Part shown: one piece after another, positions 1 through 10,312 of the stretch
Layout of the letters: the number at the start of each line of letters is the position of its first letter
Position numbering within the stretch: the stretch's first letter is position 1
DNA from: Paramacrobiotus metropolitanus
Taxonomy: Eukaryota > Tardigrada > Eutardigrada > Parachela > Macrobiotidae
Reading direction: 5' to 3'
NCBI RefSeq assembly: GCF_019649055.1
Contig: NW_026570234.1
Coordinates: 930,001 to 994,000 of the forward strand
DNA length: 64,000 nucleotides
The notes under the pieces: model-generated
Seen by the model: only the letters and a program-made list of their open reading frames with translations
What the model was told of the DNA's origin: nothing
The model's database searches: none
Position numbers and translations under genes: made by a program

Positions 1-995
1 CGTACTAAATGCATTTTTGTATGGGCTGATAGTCATTTGTTCATATGTTTTCTTACTACTCTTGCTCGGGTATATATAACGTATACGCGCTTTGAAATGT
101 ATATTGAGTCGTACTGTACGGTAACGCACGAAAAACCATGACCTTTAAAATGATAAAGGAAATATAATAAACGCAGAAAGGCATTTTTTGATTTCTCGAG
201 TTTGTCGGCCCGAAAAACGCTCATCAGCTTCATGAAAAGCCTCATTTTGGTTTAGATTTATGTAATTTTGAGAACAAATTTAATGTTAACGCAGAACATT
301 AAATTTACCGTGGTACTGCATTTTTGGAGGCTCGGTTATATCGAACTTTTGTGTCGGTCTTAAATCTGAGATTTCGTCCTACTAGCTTTGGAAGATAGCT
401 TTAGCTTTTACAGATAGTTCTGGAAGTACTCGCATGTACAGTATGTGCTGTGGTTTCCCAATCCATAAAGCGGAGCAATATTCGAAAGTTTTGAATTGCA
501 GTTGCCGGTTACGTTGTGCTGCGCTATAATTCTGAGTTACCGTACTCTTTTTCCAAATAGTTTACGTGTACGACAGTTTTAATGATTTTACACGTCATTG
601 TTCGAGTTTAAATAAACAAATGCACGCGCAGACAGTCTCGATTTACAGGCAGGAAATTATAATTATGCGTATGCGCAGCATAACCGTCAAAAAACAAATA
701 ATGCCCACAGACATATACAGAGTACCGCCGGTAAAACATTGCTGATTATCCACGCTTGAAATGCTGTTTAGCGGATAAGCTTGTAAAGGTAAACTTTACA
801 TACTTAGTAGTGCAAAGTCCATCATTAACCTTACACAATGGCGACCGTGAACCTTTATTTATCATCGATTTGCAGCGCCTGTGATTCGTCATCTTTTTGA
901 TTATACACATGTTCTTCCTGATTGCGACTTCAACACTTTCCTGTCGTTTTCTCCCTTCAACCATTGCGTAACCGGCTACAGACGTTTACAACGAT
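1..995. other. Intergenic, no gene recognised
   Basis: AT-rich sequence with short overlapping reading frames on both strands, none with a recognisable domain or convincing splice structure. The right end should hold the 3' UTR of the PTB-domain gene that ends at 996 on the minus strand. Confidence 0.5.
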
Positions 996-1775
996 TTACG
1001 CATCCGATTCCACACTGGTGCTTGTTTCGCTTTTCGCTGCCCGTGCCGAGATTCCCATACTGCGTCCTTGTTTTTTAACATCCGCTTCCAGTGTCTGCAT
1101 GTAATTCGCCGCTTTAATATTTTCCCCATACTCTTTAAAAGCTTTGGCCAAACAGTACGCCATCTTCCTGGACTGGATACGGTTCTCACAAAGAAACACG
1201 TAACAGTCAAAAGGGCGGTCGTCAATCACGGACTTCTCTTTAATGGAAATCATAGCAAATATTCGCGGGAATAACACATCTTGCACGCCATACGATATGC
1301 GCTCGATAGGCTTCTTTCCCAGGTCGATTTCCTTGGAGGTCTCAGTGGCACGAACAGGGGATAATTGTCGTAAATATACACCAGGTTCCGATATCTCCAA
1401 GTCCAGTAGAGACAAATCTTCGGGATCCGTGGTTTTGGCCAGTGACACTAAATTATCCACCGCTTTGCGCGTGTGCTGAATACCCCAAATCCCGCTGGCC
1501 GGATGTAGGCCCAGAAAGCGTACGGCAAATGACTGAGGTAGTTTTAAACCGAGGAAATTCTGTGCCTTCTCTGGGTGCAGATTGGGATTAATGAGCGATA
1601 CACCAGGCGGGATCAGTGACCTTTGCGATGATTCCTCATCGTCGTCCGTGGTTTGGTCGCTGGGAATGTTTTCGTGGGATGGACGTCCGCGATCGATCCG
1701 GCCCTTACTCCCGGATACATCCGGGGTTGGGGGTTTTGTTTTGAATGAAAAAAAGCTCATGACAGAAACTGCCAC
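996..1775 (-). CDS. PTB/PID-domain adaptor-like protein, intronless
   Basis: Uninterrupted 259-residue frame. Residues 1-60 are polar and rich in Pro, Ser and Asp, so probably disordered. Residues ~80-215 read as a phosphotyrosine-binding (PTB/PID) fold: an opening strand FAVRFLGLHPASG, a helix with TRKAVDNLVSLAK, a strand with LDLEISEPGVYLR, the central ERISYGVQDVLFPRIFAMI and a terminal helix ending MAYCLAKAFKEYG. The PTB fold usually binds NPxY-type peptides or phosphoinositides in membrane-associated adaptors; the ligand here is unknown. The ISYxxxDxxxPxIFAxI pattern and the helix after a CYVFLCE strand are closest, from memory, to the PID1/FAM43/NOS1AP group, but I cannot assign a family. 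A second ATG lies five codons downstream (first base 1760). The absence of introns contrasts with its neighbours. The fold is fairly secure; orthology is not. Confidence 0.75.
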   Translation of the reverse strand: MAVSVMSFFSFKTKPPTPDVSGSKGRIDRGRPSHENIPSDQTTDDDEESSQRSLIPPGVSLINPNLHPEKAQNFLGLKLPQSFAVRFLGLHPASGIWGIQHTRKAVDNLVSLAKTTDPEDLSLLDLEISEPGVYLRQLSPVRATETSKEIDLGKKPIERISYGVQDVLFPRIFAMISIKEKSVIDDRPFDCYVFLCENRIQSRKMAYCLAKAFKEYGENIKAANYMQTLEADVKKQGRSMGISARAAKSETSTSVESDA

Positions 1776-2659
1776 CGCAACTACCGTCAGCTCAGGTGAA
1801 ATGGACCATCTATGGAAATGGTAACTAATATCCTCGTAAACAATATGTGAACAGGTATCGCAACACGCAATGCTTCAACTCCGTTACTCCAAATTTCAGG
1901 TGAAATAATCTGCACTACAAATGCTTATTTTATAGTTCAACAATCTGCCATCGTTGAGTAAGGCTGCTGGCCCTCGTACCGTGTATTCTGTCGCAACAAC
2001 GCTGCGGTTAGGTGATAAGGCAGGCGTTTAATTATCAAGTATCACGGAATCGGTGAGTACAGATCGTATAATATATATGCATAAACCAATATGTATTCGG
2101 TAATAACACAGGCGAACTAACGGTAAGCATCAGTTTAAGGTGGAGTTGGTGAATAGCGGTCTTCCGGCAGATCGCAAGGCAACGAGAAACCGATATGTCG
2201 GCACGGCAGTACGCGGTGTACTCTGTACTGTAGTGGAGCGCAATAATGGTGGTTGGGTATTACGCGTCCACTGACCGCGCTGGACCAAATGTTGTGTCGA
2301 TTTCCGAAAGCGCTCTCGATTACGTAAAATAAACTGTTAAGTCTTTTTTCTGGTTCGTCACTATGGATTGAATGAAACAGATATTTTGTAAGGTACTGTA
2401 CGTAATAGGTGCCGAACCTGGTCGCAGAATAGTGACCTCTTTGCGGCCGGCAGCATTGTAACGCTGCTTCGTCCCATTACAATACTTCATAAATTATTTA
2501 TCAAATAATTCTGCAATGCTTCAGTGTTACGCTTGTTCAGCACCGTGATGGCGGCAGTCCGCATTACCTCAACGTTCAAACGGCCTGCGGACTTCCGCTT
2601 ATAACTTTCTTGAAATTGGTTTTTTTCTGCATCTGCGCGCAGTGTGCATTTTTCTTGTT

Positions 2660-3712
2660 CTAAAATGTTTATACAAAGGTGATGATACCAAAAGTTTGTT
2701 TCCCCATTTTGTATCTCCCGCTTTAGACGCATTCCACTAAAGTTACCCAAATACCATATTGTTACACACGTTCTTCAGGGAGGAACTGAGAGAAATAATA
2801 ACTTAGAATAACTACTGCCAAACTGATTTTGAGAAGAACTGCAAAAAAGTTCAGAGACGATTTCCGGCGCCCCCACCTCGTCGCTTTCCCAAAAGGTCTT
2901 TGCCACTTTCCTCATTCTTTCTGCTCACTTTGTGCGAAGCGCAAAATATTGTTAAGTTCAGAATTCTTCCCTCTTGTAACATAAATTATTAAACAAAATA
3001 CTCTAGTCATACCGCTTTCTTACAAAAACAGGACTGTTGGTGACTAGGTACCCAAAACCGAAAGCTGTGAACTATACGGACCTTCATAAAGTGAAAAAAT
3101 CTTGAAAATATTTTCCTGTCTTTGGTGTATTTAGAAGTTCTTCGGTGTTTACGGTGGACATGATTTGGCATAAAAGGTGGTTTTTATGTATGCAACGAAT
3201 CATGCATTCACAAAAGCGGGAAGACCGGTAAAGGAAGAAATTAGGGCCTTGCGAAAGAAAACCCTTTTCTTAGATTTCTGAGCTTTTCAAAATGTTTTGC
3301 TATCATTATAATATTAAGGACACTATTTGCAGTTGACACTTTAAAAATACGGACAAAAACAATGCCGCGGCGGAAGTGAGAAAAAAAGAACGACGCTTAA
3401 AAAAGGACCGCGCGCGGCGCAAGCCCTTCAAAAGCGGCACAAGCCATTCCGTTTTCAGTTTTGATTCTTTTCAGTTTTGATATTTTGATGCTTTTTAGTT
3501 TTGATTCTTTTCAGTTTTAATGTTTTGATTCTTTTTAGTTTTTGCTTCTCGACGAAACTTTTGATTCTTTTTCTCCGGATAGTGTACATAATGGCCTATC
3601 TAATAAAAAATACTTCACTTGTGTTCTACTTCAAATGGCCGGGAGGCAAAATAGGGAAGCTTACTTTTGGTATCACCTTTGTAATTGCACGCGCATACTG
3701 TACATTGAAGTT
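2660..3712. repeat. Pair of inverted, diverged repeat segments with similar short frames
   Basis: The minus strand of about 2676-2735 and the plus strand of about 3641-3690 share cgggag, caaaat and acttttggtatcacctttgta-like blocks in the same order. Translated, they give related peptides: QNGETNFWYHHLC (minus) and QNREAYFWYHLC (plus). The first continues to a Cys about nine residues later followed by TLRA, loosely like a FLYWCH/transposase zinc-binding segment. This looks like two decayed copies of one repeat family in opposite orientation. The similarity is seen directly; the family is a guess. Confidence 0.4.
3448..3545. repeat. TTTTCAGTTTTGATT-like simple tandem repeat
   Basis: About 100 bases made of imperfect repeats of ttttcagttttgattc with variants ending tttttagttttgattc. 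The unit is roughly 16-20 bases. It has no coding value and looks like a small intergenic minisatellite. Confidence 0.7.
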
Positions 3713-4083
3713 ACATTCCCTTTAAGATAAAGGATTCCACTTCAGATTGCATAATAGCCCTGAGAGTCTAGCAAAAAAACATCTATTTGTTAATTTTGAA
3801 TGCCGTCATCATAGCCTCCTCGTTGGTGACTTTAAGCTTTCCTGCCTGGTTCCCCTCCCAAGCAGAAATCATAGCCATGACCATGATCCCCGGCGGCTTG
3901 TGGCAGTCATCAAATCATCCATAGAAGTACGCGGGAAAATCCAACCGTTGATAGTGGGCAGTGGCACCAGTCGCACCACCTTTCTATTCGTATCGTACGC
4001 GCCACCCGAGTTCGGTCTTCATGACTGGATCCATCATCCAGGGTACTTTAACTGTTAGGCAGGGCCAGAGAGCCATGCAGCTC

Positions 4084-4180
4084 GCAAGCGGCAGATAACA
4101 ATCGCAACCAGGTTGGGAACTTGGAATGTTCCCACCAAGCACAAAGTTAATGCCCTCACCGGCCTCACGCACTATTTAAC
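4084..4180 (+). pseudogene. Possible LINE endonuclease N-terminal fragment
   Basis: One frame reads RQITIATRLGTWNVPTK followed by HKVNALTGLTHYL, resembling the opening of AP-type endonuclease domains of non-LTR retrotransposons (typically IxTWNVRT followed by a helix). No continuation of an endonuclease or a reverse transcriptase was found, so at most it is a short dead relic. Chance resemblance is possible. Confidence 0.3.
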
Positions 4181-5659
4181 AGCGACCGGTATAAAGTAAG
4201 TACTATTCATGACAACGGCACAAATCGTATTGTTAAACTCCGGTCTTGTTAGGAAATTATCAGCATCAATTTCGGAAAAGTAAAATAATTTCTTTTCAAA
4301 ATTGATTACTTTTTGTGCTCTTTGATTACGTACTTAAACAATAGCTGGAAAAAGAAACCACATTAACTGCCCTAAGTGGGAAAACTCCAGATTAACTCCG
4401 ACAATAAATCAAAAGAATTCTGAAGATCCTCGCATTGATGTTCAAACGACTAATGCGAAATTATTTTTTGTCTCGGCTAACCAAAGTATGATTAACCGGT
4501 AAAACCTTCTTACCGGGTCAAGGCTAGCCACTAAAACGTTATGTACTTAATAGGGGATGCCAAAGTTTAACTGACTACAAATTTTAACAAAGTTTTGGTG
4601 TGGTTTTTTTAGTTTGCCCATCTCTAGATAGGGCACTAGGGTCGTTAATTAATTGAACCGGAAGTTGCTCGCCTGATACGGATTTCTTATTAGGTAATTA
4701 CTTTTTACTAATTAGGATTAGGGGAAAGTGTTTACTCGTAAGACAAATAACAAAACACGACAAATACCGTGCTAACATTTAACCGTTTTAACAATAAAAA
4801 GTTACACTTTGTCACTTATTATTAGTTACTACAGAGTTATTATTAGTTACTCTGTAGGTACTTTCTTTAACACCATACTCCCACAGTCCCACCTGGCACC
4901 TAGTCCCACGGACCCACACTTCCGGTCTTAACTTCTCACTGTCAGCTTGCCAACATAATGCACAAAGAAATAGCGGCCAGTGCCACCGGCACCATGTTAG
5001 AAGTACAAGAAGGGGCCAGCGCCCAGTGGCCACACTTGGAAATTTTCCCGCGTGCTGGCGGCGAAAGTGACACCAGGCCGGTCCGCGGTCCGTAACTGAT
5101 TAGCGACTCATCAGTCACATTCAAGGCACTGAATAGTGAATAGAATACAGCAGCACTGACAAGTAGTACAAGAACACCGCTTGGACAAATGCCCTTGAAT
5201 GCCGGGGCCCGATGTGATTGGTAATTTCATTTACAATCAGTCTTCCCTGGATCCCGCTAATTCGATCGCCAATTAAATATTTTTGCAGAGCAGACGTTTC
5301 AGGGTTCAGAAAATCAGATTAGTATTTTTTGTGCTAAACAGTGGAAAATTTAAATATTTTGTAACCACAAGTATTTCGTTCATCTGATCCTGTGTCAGGT
5401 ATGCTTGGCTTCGGAATTCAGATATTCCGTATTCTGTGATCCGACATGCAATAATAATACGCGCAAATTTATCATTTATGATACGAGTAGATCATAGAGG
5501 ACCTAGACGCAAATTTTGCTGCCTTGGGCCTTTGGCCCTTTCTGCTTGCGGTTTACCTACTTAAATCAGTCCTATCCGTTTTCTATCTTGCTTTCGGATA
5601 TTATTGATATTCGCCATTTTTCTCCGATCTACAAATATTCCTTTGTATTTGACAGGAAA

Positions 5660-8600
5660 ATGCCTCGCAAAAACAATTCCCGCGCAGCAGCAGCGGCAGC
5701 CGAGCAGCAGATGAATGCATCCTTGGCGGCATCCCTCGACGATATGGATAACAGCGGCGAAGAGGAGATTATGGTGGACAGTATTGAGGGAATTCGCATG
5801 GCCGACGGGGTGATCCAGTACTGGGTCCACTGGCTGCACTACGACCAAAAAGATAACACATGGGAACCCAGAGAGAACCTGACGAATTGCCACGACCAAC
5901 TGATGACTTTCCACCGACTCTGCGATGAGCAGAAGCAGGCACTGGCTCCCCCGAAACGGCCTAATATGAAGTCCATCCCGTCGGGTGTGGAGGAGAAGAG
6001 TGCAGCCAAGAAGAAGATCAAGGGTATCAACGGGACGGGTGAATGGGACGATGACGAAGCGGGACCTCGGGACTCCGTTAGTTCCAGTATTAGCAACCAG
6101 AATGGTCGCAAGGGACGTTCCAATAAAGGTTCATAATAGGACAAATAAGATTATGTTGCTAATTTTGTTTTTTCAGTACGCACCACGCAGTCTTTGTGAA
6201 CGTGTTGTGACTAGGTATTTGATACGTCATAGAGCGGTGGCGCTGTATGGTGCCTGGTTGCGTACTTTGTAGGGCTTTCTGTTTCTTAATGCATACGAGT
6301 ACAGGTAGAGCGCGAAAATTATATATTATTCCGGAAAATATACGTGTTGGTATCAGATGTGACCAAAAAAACGTTTTATTGATTTCTGATAATATTAATT
6401 ATTAGTAAAAATAATACTGGGACATACCGTAACCTTATCAGACTTTTTAGATTTACTGTTTAACAACGTAAAATGGATAATCTCGGTCGTTTTTCTTTCA
6501 GCCGTTTTAATCATGGATACCATAATACGGTATTCGCGTTGAATCTCTTAAGTATTTTATGCATTTTGTCGCATAAGTTCGCCATTGTCGTTACAAACAT
6601 TTTTAAAAAAATTTATTAGGTTTAGTCTGGAAAAATTTTGTAGCTTTTTATTTAAAGCAGATTATGTTGTTTGGGGAGTTTATTTGGCTACCTCTGCGGA
6701 GGGATGTAAAGCTGTAGACAGTGCAAGAAGCCTTATACAATTGATCTTACTTCTGAGACCTTTCAGATATTTAATGAAATGTCGGCGCTAAAAACTGCGG
6801 TTCTTTTGTTGTCCTGGAATTTAGGGTTGGGCGTACGCCACTTACTGTATGCCAGGAGGCGCTTTTGAAAAGCAGTTTGTGGAATTACCAAAACAGCTGC
6901 GCATTGGGCAACCCCTGCAGGTTTGGTGTTTTTTCGATTTGTTCAAATTCATACAATCCGTGCGTACCATAGCTTAAAAAATGCAGAAAAAAAAGTTAAG
7001 TTTGAAAACGAAAAGTCTATAAGCAAAAAGTTTTGAAAGAAACGTTTGATTTGCGATTTAAGAGAATTTCGTTCAGCATAGCGGTCTATGGCAAACCGCC
7101 TCGTAGACCTCCATGCTGAACGAAATTCTCTTAAATCGCAAATCAAACGTTTCTTTCAAAACTTTTTGCTTATAGACTTTTCGTTTTCAAACTTAACTTT
7201 TTTTTCTGCATTTTTTAAGCTATGGTACGCACGGATTGTATGAATTTGAACAAATCGAAAAAACACCAAACCTGCAGGCTGCCCAATGCGCAACTGCTTT
7301 TCAAAAGCGCCTCCTGGCATACAGTAAGTGGCGTACGTTGGGCCGAACAGTATGTGGCTGTTTGTGATACAGCATGCAATAAGTACGAACAGGACAGCTG
7401 TATACACCGTACTCTTGAATTTTTTGCGAAAGGGTGACATTCAAGGACGCTGATGTTTTGGTGTAATGTTTTCTCAAAGCTGGGTTACTTAATACTTATT
7501 TGTTCGTAGGTAAATCCGGCAAAACGACAATCGCTCTGGAAAAACTTCCTCCACCGTTGAAGCTTTCCGAATCCGATGGTAAGGAAAAAATTGTTTTAAG
7601 ACTCTGTCAGCAGCAGTAGAATTTACAGTACATAATCGAATTTTTTTGTAATAAATTTCTTTGTAGTGTATTTTAGTTGTTGCTGTATAATCCCTTCTAA
7701 AACATTCGCTGGTTGATTGGGTTGTTGTTTTATAGATGAGGAACTACCACTGGGCGGTCGACATTCCCGTTCTGCATCTGATGGAGATCGTAGCCGATCT
7801 ATATCTGCGGGAGCTCCTACAAGAGGATCAGCATCACTGCGTAATCCCGTTTCTGTGAAGTTGGCCACCAAAAAAACTCCCGCAAGATCTGCCGGTACAT
7901 TCGCTGGACTTTTGTTGTTTTCTGACGTTAATGTTGGCATATTGTTTACTAACTGGTACTCTAAAAGAATAGTTGGATCTGTATCATCTGTTCATAGGGT
8001 TTTTCTCTGCCTTTTTTCGCTTATCGAAAATAGGAATATTCTTTGCTTTGAAAGGCATCTTTGGAATAAGATCGTAATAACTTTAAGAATAAATTGTAAT
8101 AAGATTTATGAAATTTTAACTTACTCTTGAAATGTTCTTGAAGTTATAGCGATATACTTTGTATTTTTCCAGTAAACGACAAGTCTGCTGCATCGAGTAG
8201 CTCAAAACTCTCGACTAGTGACGCGACTCCAAAGCGCAGCGCGGCTTCCAAACCCTCGAGGAGGCTATCGGAGTCAGGTAGATGCGAAACGTACCGATAG
8301 GGCACATGCACAATAGTTGCAGTTTGACTTTGTTTTAAGTATGAGCTATTCTAAAGCAAAATCCCCTTAACTGGCGTGTCGTTGTAGAAGAGGAAATACC
8401 GATGAAAGAAGAGCCAAGAGGGCGATCTCGTAAAGCCCAAGAGACTGCGAAGCCGGCAGCCGCCGAGCCACAGCCGAAGAAGGCAAAGAGTTCTTCGACC
8501 AAGAAAGGTATTCAGTTAGAAACTTTGCTTAAGCATTTGCTGACCGGTAAGACAACTGTTTTATCATAAAGAGCCGGCGAAGTCCAAGGCTGAGAGCAGC

Positions 8601-9087
8601 GAGGGAGAAGGCGATGAGGAAGACGTTCCCCAGGGCATGTATGCCGTGGATGCTGTACTGGGTGCGTTGGTGGGAAATGACAGCAAAAACTACTACTTGA
8701 TCAAGTGGTATGGATACGATTTGAAAGACTGTACGTGGGAAACTGGAAAAGCAGTCTCACAGTCTCGGGGGGCGGTCAACGAATTCTACAAAAAATACGG
8801 GTAAGCGCAGTGAACATTATTGATACGAGTATAAACAGTTACTGCCACTTTCCTGGTTAATCGTGCTTATGTCTGGCTAAAAAATTTGAATGTAGCTCCA
8901 TTTTCAATTTATATCATAAAACCGGTCATCATCGGCAATTTAATTGGATGTTGATGTGAATTTCCTGTATGTTTTGTTCTAAAATGGAACGCTATTGCTT
9001 GACTGCAGGAAGCCATCCAATAAAAACCAATGGAAGGTTTTGTCACCGGAAGGACAGCAGTTCGAACAAATGTCCCAAGACGAGTGA
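5660..9087 (+). CDS. Protein with two chromodomains separated by a basic, Ser-rich linker
   Basis: Spliced model: 5660-6128, 7510-7578, 7736-7894, 8173-8277, 8388-8507, 8572-8800 and 9009-9087, giving 409 residues. All joins keep frame (phases 1,1,1,1,1,2). Chromodomain 1 is at about residues 35-88, with YWVHWLHYDQKDNTWEP. Chromodomain 2 is near the C-terminus, with MYAVDAVLGALV, YYLIKWYGYDLKDCTWE and a helix NEFYKKY; it has the Tyr, Trp and Tyr expected of a methyl-lysine aromatic cage, whereas domain 1 has Ile/Met at the first cage position. The linker is rich in Ser, Lys, Pro and Arg. Chromodomains bind methylated histone tails, so a nuclear chromatin role is likely (inference). The second domain is a true chromodomain, not the chromoshadow domain of HP1. 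The first donor (AAAG|GTTCAT) is weak; without splicing there the frame stops at 6136, giving a 158-residue single-chromodomain form. ATG 5660 was chosen because it starts the basic, low-complexity N-terminus; the frame is open upstream to an ATG at 5516. Confidence 0.85.
6832..7337. mobile_element. Foldback (long inverted repeat) element with 5-bp target duplication
   Basis: The left arm (6832 to about 7074) and right arm (about 7112-7337) are near-perfect reverse complements around a short centre containing ggtctatggcaaaccgcc. The left arm carries about 20 extra bases near 6877-6897. The flanks are ttggg at 6827-6831 and ttggg at 7338-7342, a likely 5-bp target-site duplication. It lies in intron 1 of the two-chromodomain gene. 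No transposase is visible, so it would be non-autonomous. The near identity of the arms implies recent origin or correction between arms; a transcript would fold into a long hairpin. Confidence 0.8.
7156..7440 (-). pseudogene. Open frame with a transmembrane segment resembling GPCR helix 4
   Basis: A 94-codon frame on the minus strand begins MSPFRKKFKSTVYT and continues into a hydrophobic stretch AVLFVLIACCITNSHILFG, then a Cys about ten residues later. A helix followed by NSHILF and a Cys is reminiscent of transmembrane helix 4 and the second extracellular loop of peptide-type GPCRs. The first ~35 codons lie outside the foldback element and the rest is its right arm, so the frame straddles the junction. 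It may be a captured gene fragment or chance. Low confidence. Confidence 0.22.
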
Positions 9088-10312
9088 CACTCTGGTTGTT
9101 TTCATGGAACAAATCTCTGCTGTTTTCATTTTGGGGTTTCAATCTGGAGGAGGTGTAATCTGTCGCGACAGAAAAAGAATTTGTTTTTTGTTATTTGTTG
9201 ATATCCTACGTACAATTAACCGGATCCCTTTTCTGGCAATCTAGAGTGTTCCTTTATCCGAATTGTTCACGAGTATTCGGGCATTTTGGCGTGTCCATCA
9301 TCCATGTAACGTTGAAACAGTTTTACAGAGCATAACAATGATAACATCGTCCGTTTTTCCTTGAAAAATTTAAATAATTTTGGAATCTTCTGTGCTTTGT
9401 GTTTTTGCGCTGTTTTACTGTTTTGTGCATCTTATGTTGCGCGTTGTGGAAAACGATACAGGTGCATATTTCTGTTTTCAAACAGCTTTTCAGTGATTTT
9501 TGTTTATTCCTTCAACAGTTTTTCCTGGAATTAAATCTGGTTGTTCTTGTGGAAACGAATCCCTCTTTGATTGTGAAAATGAATTACAAAATCTGCCGAC
9601 TTGATTGGTGTTATCATTGTTGCAGAGTAAAAACGTCAGAAGTTCGCGGTTTTTGTAGAATGCGCACGCATTTTTAGATTGGAAAAGTGGAAAACATAAG
9701 TAGTCTCAGTTCTCAAACGACTTCAACACAAAACCACAGTCTCTATGACAAAACCAATCAGTTCACCGCTGATGGTGATGGCCTTTGATAGCTGCTAATA
9801 ATTGATACCGCTATCAGATAGTGCATACAGTATCAGATCAGTAGTAATATAGATATTGGGCTGTGGTACTTACTTACAAGTACAGCATTACGCTCTACCA
9901 AATTATCAATGGTAAGTTCGAGCAGGCATGAAGCCGACTGTGTGGTGTGTTGCAGTGGAAGCAGTTTCAAACTTTCAAATAAATTAGTCTTATTAAAATC
10001 TTGGTGATTTTATGCTGGTAAGTACACCACTTTCACAGGCACTCAGTTACGTACATATGTATATAAAAAACGCTATTGTACAATGTATCCGTGTAGAATG
10101 ATTATTATGTTCTGCCATACCAGTGTTTGTTGGTTAAAAATTTAAAATGCATATTATTGCGTAGAGTAATTATTATTTTGCAGAGGCGCGGCGCCGGCGA
10201 CGGTGATATCTTCCGAAACATTTCAGCTTCTGCTCTGCAGAATTTCACACGCGTACTCTTGGCAGCTCTCGGCCTGATCATCTTTAAGTTTTGCACCTGC
10301 TGAAACCAGAAA
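9088..10312. other. Intergenic between chromodomain and aldo-keto reductase genes
   Basis: No gene recognised. The left part is presumably the 3' UTR of the chromodomain gene and the right end the 5' region of the reductase. Several short frames (for example 9399-9677) show no domain. Tandem plus-strand genes are separated by about 1.2 kb. Confidence 0.5.

Larger units (their letters stand above)
1776..5659. other. Intergenic with decayed repeats
   Basis: No gene recognised over about 3.9 kb. It holds an inverted pair of similar ~60-bp segments (near 2676-2735 and 3641-3690), a TTTTCAGTTTTGATT-type tandem run (about 3448-3545) and a weak LINE-endonuclease-like stretch (about 4084-4180). The rest is AT-rich with no coding signal. 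The promoter of the chromodomain gene should be near the right end. Confidence 0.4.

Noticed and set aside
5516-5659. Upstream extension of the chromodomain frame
   Set aside because: The 48 added residues are hydrophobic and unlike the basic, low-complexity N-terminus; more likely 5' UTR that happens to be open.
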